This document shows positions 35,175-43,907 of a stretch of 64,000 nt of DNA, one piece after another. This DNA is from JBMHDN01 sp049889355 (GTDB taxonomy: Bacteria > Pseudomonadota > Alphaproteobacteria > Puniceispirillales > Puniceispirillaceae). Position 1 is the first letter of the stretch, and each line of letters begins with the position of its first letter. Location of the stretch: positions 1 to 64,000 of the forward strand of contig JBMHDN010000016.1 in the NCBI GenBank assembly GCA_049889355.1, read 5' to 3'. Below the pieces are notes generated by a model. It did not search any database, was not told the DNA's origin, and saw nothing but the letters and a program-made list of their open reading frames with translations. The position numbers were made by a program, and so were the translations under genes.

Positions 35175-36074
35175 CTAGGCCAGATGTGCTTTTAAAAAAG
35201 GTTGGATGAGGTCTGCGAGCATCTCAGGTATTTCTTCTGCCATATAATGGCTGGCAGGCACTGACTGGCCACGCAGATCGCTTGCACGCATCCCCCAGAG
35301 GGCCAGCGCATCAAAATAACGTTCTATCGCGCCATTTTCTGCCCAAAGCACTTGAATAGGCATCTCTAATTTGCGCGTCCCATCTGCATCATCATGCATG
35401 ATATCGATACTGGCAGCAGCGCGGTAATCCTCGCACATCGCATGCACCGCAGCCGGATCGCGAAAGGCGGTCAGATATTCAGTCAGCGCCTCTGTAGTGA
35501 ACGGCATCTCTTTTCCTGTTTGTTTGCGCACCTGATGGCTGCATTTATGGCGCCAGAATGCGTCAGGGTCTGCCATGATTTGATGTTCAGGCAGTGGGGC
35601 AGCCTGGATCAAGAAAAACCAATGCCAATAAGCAGTGGCAAACCCCATGCTGGTCTGTTGATACATCTCGCGTGTTGGGGCAATATCCAAAATGGTCATA
35701 GCCTTGATACGTGATGGCTGATCCATCCCCATCCGGTGGGCCACCCGCGCCCCTCTATCATGCGAGAGAATAGAAAAACGCGCATGCCCCAGCCCTGACA
35801 TCAGCGCGAACATATCCCGGCCCATTGCCCGTTTGGCATAGGCCGCATGATCAGCTGTATCTGCTACCTTTTCAGATCGGCCATAACCGCGCAAATCAGG
35901 GATGATCAGCTGCCAGTCCTCGGCCAGCAGCGGGGCCATCAAATGCCACATGGCAGAGGTCTGGGGGTAGCCATGTAAACACAGCAAAGGCGGCTTGTTC
36001 GGATTGCCGCCACGGCGCAGAAATAAACGCGCCCCATCTGCTTGATGATATTCTTCTGTAAAGCCTTCAAACAT
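35175..36074 (-). CDS. Haloacetate/fluoroacetate dehalogenase-like alpha/beta hydrolase
   Basis: The 299-residue alpha/beta hydrolase has an HGYPQT oxyanion region and a nucleophile elbow SHDRGARVAHR with Asp106. An acid fits at Asp130 (LDIAPT) and His276 (ASHYMAEE). Residues that bind the carboxylate and halide of fluoroacetate in the Rhodopseudomonas RPA1163 enzyme also appear: Arg107 and Arg110, the pair His151-Trp152 (YWHWFF) and a Tyr near 217. The family includes epoxide hydrolases, so the exact substrate is unproven, but the full residue set points to haloacid cleavage. It is divergent from the first photolyase-type gene. Confidence 0.8.
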   Translation of the reverse strand: MFEGFTEEYHQADGARLFLRRGGNPNKPPLLCLHGYPQTSAMWHLMAPLLAEDWQLIIPDLRGYGRSEKVADTADHAAYAKRAMGRDMFALMSGLGHARFSILSHDRGARVAHRMGMDQPSRIKAMTILDIAPTREMYQQTSMGFATAYWHWFFLIQAAPLPEHQIMADPDAFWRHKCSHQVRKQTGKEMPFTTEALTEYLTAFRDPAAVHAMCEDYRAAASIDIMHDDADGTRKLEMPIQVLWAENGAIERYFDALALWGMRASDLRGQSVPASHYMAEEIPEMLADLIQPFLKAHLA

Positions 36075-36185
36075 CCGCGCGCCTCTTTATCATTGTTCTT
36101 TTATACAAACCACACACCCTCTCGTGCGACAAGCCTTGTCAATTTGCCAACTGACAGAAAACCTACTGGTTTTTGCGCCCATCGA

Positions 36186-36239
36186 GGCTATATGGCCTTC
36201 AGAGATATATGGCTTTCGGGGGCTATATGGCCATCAGGG
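36186..36239 (+). repeat. Three 18-base imperfect tandem repeats before the photolyase cluster
   Basis: Three units (36186-36203, 36204-36221, 36222-36239) share a core TATATGGC followed by YTTC or ATCAG-like bases. They lie between the divergent hydrolase gene and the photolyase cluster, about 35 bases before the first photolyase start. They could be protein-binding sites or a slippage product; no match to a known operator. Confidence 0.65.
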
Positions 36240-36274
36240 TCTATTTGACAGCGGAAAGTATGACGAGGCGTAGA

Positions 36275-37819
36275 ATGTCGATACAGCTGGTCTGGTTCAA
36301 GCGTGATTTACGGCGGGAAGACCATGCACCGCTTTACCATGCGCTGCGGGCTGGCCCTGTCCTGCCGCTCTATATCCTTGAGCCTGATTATTGGCAGCAA
36401 CCTGATCTCTCAGCCCGTCATTACCAATTTTGCCGAGAGGCGCTGGTGGATTTGCGCGACAGCCTTTCTGCCCAGGGTTTGCGGCTCATTTTGCGCATTG
36501 GATATGCCCCACATATATTAGCCAGCCTGATAGATGAGATGGACATCTCAGCGGTGCATGCGCATGAAGAGACAGGCAATGGCTGGAGCTATCAGCGTGA
36601 TGAAGATGTGCGCCAGATGGCCCGTGAAAAAGGGGTTATTTTTCATGAATATCGGCAATTTGGCGTGATACGCGGCCTAAAGAGCCGGAATGGCTGGGCG
36701 GCGAAATGGGCAGCGCAAATGCGCAGCGATTGCCTACAGCCAGATTTCACACAGCTCAGCACTGATCCCAATATTTCAACGCTGGCAAGCGAGGGTCTAC
36801 CATCTGCGGCGCGCCTTGGCCTTGCCCCTATGGCTGGGCAAAATCTGCAACTAGGCGGGCGACAAGAAGGGCTTGCATGGCTAAAGAGTTTTTTAACAAT
36901 GCGCGGGCAATTTTACCGCGGCGGGTTGTCCTCACCGCTTAGTGCGCAAGAAAGCGGTGGGCGTCTCTCGCCCTATTTTTCTTTTGGCTGTTTATCGATG
37001 CGCGAGGTCTATCAATCTGTCCTCAACCGGCAAGAGGCACTGCGCGGGCTGCCTAAATCACCGGAAACTACGCGCTGGCGTGCCAGTTTAAAAAGCTTTG
37101 CCAGCCGGTTGCACTGGCACTGTCATTTTATCCAAAAGCTGGAAGATGAGCCGGCCATAGAATGGCAACATTTTCATGCTGCCTATGACGGGCTGAGGGG
37201 CTTTGATGCAGCGCGTTTTGCGGCCTGGGCAAAGGGGCGTACAGGCTATCCTTTTATCGATGCCTGTATGCGCAGCCTTATCGCCACAGGCTGGCTGAAT
37301 TTCAGGATGCGGGCAATGTTGATGAGCTTTGCCGCTTATCATCTCTGGCTGGATTGGCGCGCACCTGCCGTGCATCTGGCCCGTCTTTTTACAGATTATG
37401 AGCCAGGCATTCATTATAGCCAATGCCAAATGCAATCCGGGACGACCGGCATTAATGTGATGCGCATCTATAACCCGATTAAACAATCTCAAGATCAGGA
37501 TCCAGACGGGGTGTTCATCCGCCGCTGGCTGCCTGAATTGAAGGATTTGCCAACGCATCTGCTCCACACCCCCTGGTTGGTCCCGCACCGGTTGAACGGC
37601 TATCCGATGCCGATTGTCGAAGAGGCCCCTGCGCGCCGCGCCGCCGCAGATAAGCTGGCTGAGATCAGAAAACAGACCGACCACCGCACACAAGCCGCGC
37701 ATATTGTCTCAAAACATGGCAGCCGCAAAGCAGGCTTGCCGCAAACCCACAACCAGCCACGCGGCAAACGCAACCTTAAGACACCCACCAAGCCAGCACA
37801 ACCTGACCTGCCCTTTTAA
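36275..37819 (+). CDS. Cryptochrome/photolyase-family flavoprotein, substrate unknown
   Basis: The protein (514 residues) starts MSIQLVWFKRDLRREDHAPL, the photolyase N-terminal Rossmann domain, and has the helical FAD-binding domain (GRTGYPFIDACMRSL, NFRMRAMLMSF). In place of the class I WQW..G..DAAPYFRIFNP it has QMQSGTTGINVMRIYNP and FIRRWLPEL, marking a different branch of the family. A basic, Pro-rich tail (about 485-514) follows. The frame is open 34 codons further upstream, but GAGG before 36275 supports this start. It heads three photolyase-type genes on the same strand. Confidence 0.85.
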   Translation: MSIQLVWFKRDLRREDHAPLYHALRAGPVLPLYILEPDYWQQPDLSARHYQFCREALVDLRDSLSAQGLRLILRIGYAPHILASLIDEMDISAVHAHEETGNGWSYQRDEDVRQMAREKGVIFHEYRQFGVIRGLKSRNGWAAKWAAQMRSDCLQPDFTQLSTDPNISTLASEGLPSAARLGLAPMAGQNLQLGGRQEGLAWLKSFLTMRGQFYRGGLSSPLSAQESGGRLSPYFSFGCLSMREVYQSVLNRQEALRGLPKSPETTRWRASLKSFASRLHWHCHFIQKLEDEPAIEWQHFHAAYDGLRGFDAARFAAWAKGRTGYPFIDACMRSLIATGWLNFRMRAMLMSFAAYHLWLDWRAPAVHLARLFTDYEPGIHYSQCQMQSGTTGINVMRIYNPIKQSQDQDPDGVFIRRWLPELKDLPTHLLHTPWLVPHRLNGYPMPIVEEAPARRAAADKLAEIRKQTDHRTQAAHIVSKHGSRKAGLPQTHNQPRGKRNLKTPTKPAQPDLPF

Positions 37820-37910
37820 CGGGGGTTGGTGTATTTTCCATAAGTCCAAACAGCCTTGTTTTGCGAATAAAGGGTGAGGTTTTTTTGCTGGTTTTTGGAG
37901 GCGTTTGTCT

Positions 37911-39353
37911 ATGTCGGTGATTTTCTGGTTTCGTCAGGATTTGCGCCTGTCTGATAATCCGGGGCTGAGCGCAGCAGCGGCAGCTGGCAAGCTGTTGCCG
38001 GTTTATATTCTTGATGAAGAGAATGCAGGCCCGGATGGCTATGGTGCAGCGAGCCGGCTCTGGCTGCATCATCATTTAGACGCTTTAAATACCGCACTGG
38101 GCGGCCGGCTTATGCTGATGAAAGGACGGGCTGAGGAGATACTCCCTGACCTTGCCAAGCGTGCAAATGCCACCTCTGTCTATTGGAACAGATGCTATGA
38201 GGGCTGGCGCATCACACGTGACAGCACCATCAAAGAAATGTTGCAATTACAAGGTATTGAGGCCAAAAGCTATAATGGCTCCCTGCTCTGGGAGCCATGG
38301 GAGGTGGCCAAGCCAGATGGCACGCCCTATCAAGTTTTCACCCCGTTTTATCGCCGCGGTTGTTTAAATGCCCCTGCCCCGCGTGCCCCGCTTGCCGCAC
38401 CACAGATTGACTTTGCAACAGGGACAGATGACAGCCTATCGGTGGATGATTTAGGGCTCTTGCCACAGCTAGGCTGGGATAAGGGTTTGATGGCGCATTG
38501 GGCGGTTGGTGAAGCGGCCGCGCAGGCCCGTTTGCGTGATTTCATTGAACAGAGCCTAGCCGATTATGGGCAAGGACGTGATTTTCCAGCCAGAGGATCT
38601 GTCTCGCGGCTTTCTGCTTATTTGAAAATAGGAGCGATTTCAGCCCATCAGGCCTGGGCGGCGGCACATTATGAAGGTGCCAAATCACCAGATAAGGTTG
38701 AGATGGTGGATAAATTTTGTACCGAGCTTGGCTGGCGTGAATTCTCATACCATTTGCTCTATCGCAAGGGCGATCTGCCACGTGTCAATCTGAATGCGAA
38801 ATTTAATCATTTCCCTTGGCGGGCGGCAGAAGGAAGCGATGCACAAAGGCTAGCTGCCTGGCAGCAGGGTCAGACAGGCTATCCGATTGTCGATGCGGGC
38901 ATGCGTGAGCTCTATGCGACGGGATATATGCATAACCGTGTGCGGATGATTGTCGGCTCTTTTCTGGTGAAAAACCTATTGCTGGATTGGCGCCATGGCG
39001 CAGAGTGGTTCTGGGATTGCCTGATAGATGCTGATTTGGCCTCAAATAGTGCCAGCTGGCAGTGGGTTGCCGGATGCGGGGCAGATGCAGCCCCTTATTT
39101 TCGGATTTTCAACCCGATTACCCAAGGCGAAAAATTTGATAAATCAGGCGAATATACCCGCCATTGGGTGCCAGAACTGGCACAGATGCCAGATAAATAT
39201 CTCTATGCCCCCTGGACAGCCCCGCAAGACATCCGCAGCCAGGCTGGTGTCCAATTGGGCAAGAGCTATCCGATGCCAATTGTTGATGTGAAAGAAAGCC
39301 GGCAGGCCGCATTAGATGCTTTTGCTACGCTCAAACAGGTTGAGATCGCATGA
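37911..39353 (+). CDS. phrB: Class I-type deoxyribodipyrimidine (CPD) photolyase
   Basis: The protein (480 residues) begins MSVIFWFRQDLRLSDNP and has the class I marks FCTELGWREFSYHLLYR, GQTGYPIVDAGMRELYATGYMHNRVRMIVGSF (in part), and SASWQWVAGCGADAAPYFRIFNP. It repairs cyclobutane pyrimidine dimers in DNA using light and reduced FAD. A GGAGG ribosome site lies nine bases before the ATG at 37911. Its stop overlaps the start of the next photolyase gene by four bases (ATGA), so the two are translationally coupled. Confidence 0.92.
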   Translation: MSVIFWFRQDLRLSDNPGLSAAAAAGKLLPVYILDEENAGPDGYGAASRLWLHHHLDALNTALGGRLMLMKGRAEEILPDLAKRANATSVYWNRCYEGWRITRDSTIKEMLQLQGIEAKSYNGSLLWEPWEVAKPDGTPYQVFTPFYRRGCLNAPAPRAPLAAPQIDFATGTDDSLSVDDLGLLPQLGWDKGLMAHWAVGEAAAQARLRDFIEQSLADYGQGRDFPARGSVSRLSAYLKIGAISAHQAWAAAHYEGAKSPDKVEMVDKFCTELGWREFSYHLLYRKGDLPRVNLNAKFNHFPWRAAEGSDAQRLAAWQQGQTGYPIVDAGMRELYATGYMHNRVRMIVGSFLVKNLLLDWRHGAEWFWDCLIDADLASNSASWQWVAGCGADAAPYFRIFNPITQGEKFDKSGEYTRHWVPELAQMPDKYLYAPWTAPQDIRSQAGVQLGKSYPMPIVDVKESRQAALDAFATLKQVEIA

Positions 39354-40891
39354 GCGCGCTCAGATTGATTTTAGGCGACCAGCTGAGCGCATCGCTGGCC
39401 AGTTTAAAACAAGCCGATAAAGGCTCGGATATTCTCTTGATGGTCGAGGTGGATGATGAAGCCTCTTATGTGCGGCATCACAAGGTTAAAATCGCCTTTT
39501 TATTCTCGGCCATGCGCCATTTTGCAGAAGAGATGCGCAGCAAAGGCTGGCAGGTGGATTATATCGCCATTGATGATCCCGATAACAGCCATTCCTTTGA
39601 CGGGGAGGTCAAACGCGCCCTCACCCGCCATAGGCCAGGCAGGCTGGTCTGCACCTATCCAGGCGAATATCGGGTTGCAGAAATGATGCAAAACTGGCGC
39701 GATGAGCTGGATATCGCGGTTGAGCTCTTGGAGGATGATCGCTTTATCTGCACCCAAGAGCGGTTTCATCACTGGGCAGATGGGCGCAAGCAACTACGCA
39801 TGGAATATTTCTATCGCGAAATGCGCCGTGAAAACCAGATATTAATGCAAGATAATGAGCCGGTAGGCGGCCAGTGGAATTATGATGCAGAAAACCGCGC
39901 CCCGCCAAAAGAAGGGCTGGATATCCCAGCGCCCACCGGATTTGAGCCAGATGCGATCACACGCGATGTGTTGGCTTTGGTTGAAAACCGCTTTGCAGCG
40001 CATTTTGGCAGCCTTGCCCATTTTCACTATGCCACCAGCCGTGATCAGGCCTTAGAGGTTCTAGATGCTTTTATTGAACAGCGTTTAGGTCATTTTGGCA
40101 CCTATCAAGATGCGATGATAGAAGGTGAGCCTTGGATGTATCATGCGCATATCGGGCTATATCTGAATTGTGGGTTGCTCTTGCCGATGGAATGTATCCG
40201 CACCGCAGAGCGGGCCTATTTTGAAGGCAAAGCACCTTTAAATGCGGTGGAGGGCTTTATCCGCCAGATACTGGGCTGGCGTGAATATGTGCGCGGTCTT
40301 TATTGGCTGGAAATGCCAGCCTATAAGCGCCTGAATTATTTAGAGGCAAAGCGCCCGCTGCCTGATTTTTTCTGGACCGCTAAAACCCAGATGAATTGTT
40401 TAAAACAAGCGATCACCCAGACACGTGATTTTGCTTATGCCCATCATATTCAGCGGCTGATGGTGCTTGGCAATTTTGCGCTGCTGGCTGGCTTGCACCC
40501 AGATGAGGTAAATGAATGGTATCTGGTGGTCTATGCCGATGCCTATGAATGGGTGGAATTGCCGAATGTGTCTGGCATGGTGCTCTATGCAGATGGCGGG
40601 CGGCTGGCCTCAAAGCCCTATGCGGCAGGCGGGGCCTATATCGACCGGATGTCTGATTACTGCAAGAACTGCCGCTATAAGGTAAAGCAGAAAAACGGCC
40701 CTGATGCCTGTCCGTTTAATTATCTTTATTGGGATTTTCTGGCCCGCCATCAGGACAAATTCAAATCCAATGCGCGGATGGGCATGATGTACCGGTCTTA
40801 TGCCAAAATGTCAGATGAAAAGAAGCAAGCCATCAGCGCGGATGCCAACCGCTTTTTTGAGAAGCTGGACAGCCCGTCTGAAATGCCGTAA
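39350..40891 (+). CDS. Iron-sulfur prokaryotic (6-4) photolyase (FeS-BCP family)
   Basis: The 513-residue protein starts MSALRLILGDQLSASLASL and has the family features EYFYREMRRE, EGFIRQILGWREYVRGLYW and YCKNCRYKV. Cysteines 350, 438, 441 and 454 are present and fall at exactly the numbers known for the 4Fe-4S ligands in Agrobacterium PhrB, the founding (6-4) photolyase of this branch. It probably repairs (6-4) photoproducts. It overlaps the CPD photolyase gene by four bases, so one operon likely covers both main UV lesions. Confidence 0.92.
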   Translation: MSALRLILGDQLSASLASLKQADKGSDILLMVEVDDEASYVRHHKVKIAFLFSAMRHFAEEMRSKGWQVDYIAIDDPDNSHSFDGEVKRALTRHRPGRLVCTYPGEYRVAEMMQNWRDELDIAVELLEDDRFICTQERFHHWADGRKQLRMEYFYREMRRENQILMQDNEPVGGQWNYDAENRAPPKEGLDIPAPTGFEPDAITRDVLALVENRFAAHFGSLAHFHYATSRDQALEVLDAFIEQRLGHFGTYQDAMIEGEPWMYHAHIGLYLNCGLLLPMECIRTAERAYFEGKAPLNAVEGFIRQILGWREYVRGLYWLEMPAYKRLNYLEAKRPLPDFFWTAKTQMNCLKQAITQTRDFAYAHHIQRLMVLGNFALLAGLHPDEVNEWYLVVYADAYEWVELPNVSGMVLYADGGRLASKPYAAGGAYIDRMSDYCKNCRYKVKQKNGPDACPFNYLYWDFLARHQDKFKSNARMGMMYRSYAKMSDEKKQAISADANRFFEKLDSPSEMP

Positions 40892-40957
40892 GGGCTAGCA
40901 AGTGCATCGTGATGATGCCTGTGCCACCCCTGATTTAAGCGCGAGGCAGATAGCCCT

Positions 40958-41890
40958 ATGACCTTCATCAAAAACCTGTCTCGCCATCCGAGCTTTGGGA
41001 TCATGTTGGCCGCATTTGGCGCGCTGATGATCACGCCCGATACGCTGTTTATGCGCCTATCAGAGCTCAGCGGTTGGGCTATGCTGGCCTGGCGCGGCAC
41101 CGAAATGGGGCTGTTATTATTGGTGTTATGGCTGGTGTTGCGGCGTCATGCGCTGATAGCTGATCTAGCGCATCTGAAAAGCTGGCCAGCCTTGCTGGCT
41201 ATTGCCTGCCATGCGGTGGGCAATATGTTTTTCTCGCTGGCTGTTGCAGAAACCGCCATTTCCATCGTGCTGATTGCCCTTGCCTGCTCGCCTTTATTTG
41301 CCGCCTTGTTCTCGCGCTTATTATTGGGTGAGAAAACATTGGCCGCGACCTGGATTGTGATTGTGATCACCTTTATCGGGGTGGCGATTGCGGTCTCAGG
41401 CGATGGGCTGGCCTTGGATGAAGGCGCACAAGGCTCAGGCAATATGCTGGCAGGCGCGCTCTTTGCCATCTGTGCCGCCGCGCTGATCGGGCTGAGCTTT
41501 GTGTGTTATCGGCGGGCACCTGATATGAATGTCGTGTTGGTGACTGGCTCTGGTGCATTGGGAGCCGGCCTGATCGGCCTAGTGATGGCGCCTAGTGCCA
41601 GCCTATTGGCAGGCCATGTTGGCTTTATCTCCATTAATGGGTTGTTTATCCTGCCTGTCTCTTTTATCGCGCTGACCTATGCTACGCGCTATACACAAGC
41701 TGCCAATGTCAGCCTGCTGATGATCATTGAGACGATTTTAGGGCCGATTTGGGTCTGGATGGCGTTGGGCGAGCGCCCTACCAATGAAATGTTTATTGGT
41801 GGGCTTATCGTGGTCACAGCGATTTTCTGGTATACGCTGCATTTATCCAAACATAGCGCCTCTGCCGCCAGCCTTAAAGCCTCAGAATAA
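40958..41890 (+). CDS. EamA/DMT-family permease
   Basis: The 310-residue protein has about ten hydrophobic helices in two EamA repeats (LAAFGALMITPDTLFMRLS; LALGERPTNEMFIGG near the end). The substrate is unknown. It follows the third photolyase by 66 bases on the same strand and may be read through from that operon. Its last 9 bases overlap the end of the convergent GST gene. Confidence 0.85.
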   Translation: MTFIKNLSRHPSFGIMLAAFGALMITPDTLFMRLSELSGWAMLAWRGTEMGLLLLVLWLVLRRHALIADLAHLKSWPALLAIACHAVGNMFFSLAVAETAISIVLIALACSPLFAALFSRLLLGEKTLAATWIVIVITFIGVAIAVSGDGLALDEGAQGSGNMLAGALFAICAAALIGLSFVCYRRAPDMNVVLVTGSGALGAGLIGLVMAPSASLLAGHVGFISINGLFILPVSFIALTYATRYTQAANVSLLMIIETILGPIWVWMALGERPTNEMFIGGLIVVTAIFWYTLHLSKHSASAASLKASE

Positions 41891-42544
41891 CACAGGTTCT
41901 GACCCTTCTTGCCAAGGGCTGTATTTTGCCATCACCGCTTCAAAGCGCGCACTGGTCAAAAAGGCGGTCAGCCATTTATGCACCGCTGGCCAGTTCTGGG
42001 CATCAAACCAAATAGGATCTGCAATGCGGAACTGGCGGATAAAGGGCAAGGTCGCAAAATCGCGCAAACCTAATGCCGGCCCGGCTAATGCCGGCTGTTT
42101 TTGCAAGACGGCTTCTAATTCAGCGATAAAGGCCGCGCCAGATTGACGGTGTGCCAAGGCAATTTCCGATTTATCTGTATCTGTCTTGGCATAGCGCGAC
42201 GCATATTTGTAGCGATCTAAATCGGTTTTAAACGGGCCATCCAGCCTGTCCAGATAGGCTTCAAGGCCTGCTTTATCGCTATCTGTCAGCCAGCCTTCAG
42301 GGTCGGCCTGTGCCAGTGCCCAGCCCATCACCTCTCGGCTCTCATCAATGACGGTGCCATCTGGCAGGACCAGCACCGGTACTGTCGCCTTGGCAGAGGC
42401 GGCAATGAAAGCCGCTGGCTTATCTCTTAACAGAATTTCGCGCAATTCAACGCGCATGCCGCTGGTTTTCACAGCGAGCCGCGCCCGCATCGCATAAGGA
42501 CAACGCCTAAAAGACCATAAAATCGGTAAAGCTGTTTGTGCCAT
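41882..42544 (-). CDS. Glutathione S-transferase family protein with CPYA site
   Basis: The 220-residue protein has a thioredoxin-fold N-terminus with a glutaredoxin-like FRRCPYAMRARLA and the cis-Pro segment ATVPVLVLPDGTVIDES, then an all-helical C-terminal domain. Cys-type GSTs of this kind act as thiol reductases or deglutathionylating enzymes rather than classic conjugators. It converges with the DMT gene and is followed by the HugZ-like gene on the opposite side with a short gap. Confidence 0.88.
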   Translation of the reverse strand: MAQTALPILWSFRRCPYAMRARLAVKTSGMRVELREILLRDKPAAFIAASAKATVPVLVLPDGTVIDESREVMGWALAQADPEGWLTDSDKAGLEAYLDRLDGPFKTDLDRYKYASRYAKTDTDKSEIALAHRQSGAAFIAELEAVLQKQPALAGPALGLRDFATLPFIRQFRIADPIWFDAQNWPAVHKWLTAFLTSARFEAVMAKYSPWQEGSEPVLF

Positions 42545-42556
42545 TATTGCCTCTGT

Positions 42557-43099
42557 TCAGCTCTTAGTGAGGTGGGCCTGAATGGTGAAATCAGGACCAG
42601 AGACAGCATAGGCAGCCGCAAAGCCTGTTACAAGCCGTCCAGAAACAGGAGTGATCTGAAAGAGATGAAAATCAGTGAAAGAGCGGATCACATCCATCAC
42701 CGGCCCATGCGCCGTTGCAAGTTGATCACACAGCCTGTCAAAATCTGCATTTTCTCTCTGAATTTCAACCAATTCACCTTCAAAGCTCAGGCGGATACGG
42801 GCCCAGATATTCTGGGCATTTGATTCATCTTCGACCAGCATATAGCGGGCTGAACCGCCGCTCAGCAACAGGCGTGTATGGGCTGAGAGATGGCTGGTGA
42901 AAATGATAAAATGGCCGTCATGGCGGATAAAAGGCACAAAACCTGTTTCCGGACCTGATTGGTCCTGTGTTTCTGGAGCTGATTGGGCCCCTGTTTGGGC
43001 GTTCGCACTGACACTCACCATCAGGGTCTGAGCGCGCGTGATCAGCTGGCTGCAGGCTTTTTGCGCCAATTCAATTTTGCGCTTGTCTGAGAGTGTCAT
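42557..43099 (-). CDS. HugZ-like pyridoxamine-5'-phosphate-oxidase-fold protein
   Basis: The protein (180 residues) ends with the HugZ-type segment FTDFHLFQITPVSGRLVTGFAAAY and has the split-barrel FMN-fold core (FIIFTSHLSAHTRLLLSGG, ARIRLSFEGELVEI). The family includes haem-degrading HugZ and several proteins of unknown role. Residues about 28-50 hold a Gln/Ser/Thr-rich insertion that breaks the first strands. GGCAGG five bases before 43099 supports that ATG over longer upstream starts. Haem degradation is possible, not shown. Confidence 0.7.
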   Translation of the reverse strand: MTLSDKRKIELAQKACSQLITRAQTLMVSVSANAQTGAQSAPETQDQSGPETGFVPFIRHDGHFIIFTSHLSAHTRLLLSGGSARYMLVEDESNAQNIWARIRLSFEGELVEIQRENADFDRLCDQLATAHGPVMDVIRSFTDFHLFQITPVSGRLVTGFAAAYAVSGPDFTIQAHLTKS

Positions 43100-43277
43100 C
43101 AAACCTGCCTTTATGCCTGTTCTATCTTGTACGTCATCTCGCTTAGCAAGAAGAGTGATCTCATTTCTAAGAACTGACCTATCACACTGCTTTTTCAAGT
43201 GCTAGGCTGTTACCATCATCAGATCTGACCTATTGGGTTTGATCAGCCGGATTTCTATTCATGAGAGGCGTTGAGCC

Positions 43278-43895
43278 ATGCAACAAATTCAGATTGACGT
43301 TTTTGCAGATGTGATTTGCCCCTGGTGTTATATCGGCCAGAAACGGCTGATTCAAGCCCTGGCCCTGCGCCCGGATATCCAGCCAAAATTCAAATGGCGC
43401 ACTTTTTTATTGAACCCGTCGATGCAGCCTGCCGGCATGGACAGGCAAGCCTATCTAAATGCCAAATTCGGCCATGCGGCAGCAGCTGTTTATGGCCGGA
43501 TTGAAGAAGCAGGCCAGGAAGTGGGCATTGATTTTCAATTTGATAAGATCACCCGCACCCCAAACAGCCGCACGGCGCACCAGCTGATTATCGCCGCAGA
43601 GATAGAAGGCTATGATGTGAGCGAACCGTTTTTCAAAGCCTATTTCTTAGAAGGACGTGATATTTCCAGCCCTGATGTCCAGGAATGGATTTTTGAGACA
43701 AGCCGCTGTCCCCTGCCTTCGAAAGAAAGCCTGCATCACGCTTCAGAGCGCATGAAGCAGGATTTTGAAGACAGCCCTGCCCTTGGGATTGATGGTGTGC
43801 CATTCATGATTTTTGAAAAGCGGCTGGCGATTTCCGGGGCCCATCCACCAGAAGTGCTGGTGGGTGCGATAGATGCAGCGCGTATGCCAAGCTAA
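43278..43895 (+). CDS. FrnE-like DsbA-family thiol oxidoreductase
   Basis: The 205-residue protein has the CPWC active site in DVICPWCYIGQKRL, a helical insert, and the closing GIDGVPFMIFEKRLAISGAHPPE, the hallmark of cytosolic FrnE/2-hydroxychromene isomerase-like DsbA proteins. No signal peptide is seen, so it acts in the cytosol, probably on thiols under stress. It converges with mfd, leaving 12 bases between stops. Confidence 0.9.
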   Translation: MQQIQIDVFADVICPWCYIGQKRLIQALALRPDIQPKFKWRTFLLNPSMQPAGMDRQAYLNAKFGHAAAAVYGRIEEAGQEVGIDFQFDKITRTPNSRTAHQLIIAAEIEGYDVSEPFFKAYFLEGRDISSPDVQEWIFETSRCPLPSKESLHHASERMKQDFEDSPALGIDGVPFMIFEKRLAISGAHPPEVLVGAIDAARMPS

Positions 43896-43907
43896 GCAGA
43901 TAGGCTA

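Noticed and set aside
37088..37702. A 204-codon open frame antisense to the first photolyase-type gene
   Set aside because: It mirrors a strong coding region in the other direction and shows no motif or ribosome-binding site.
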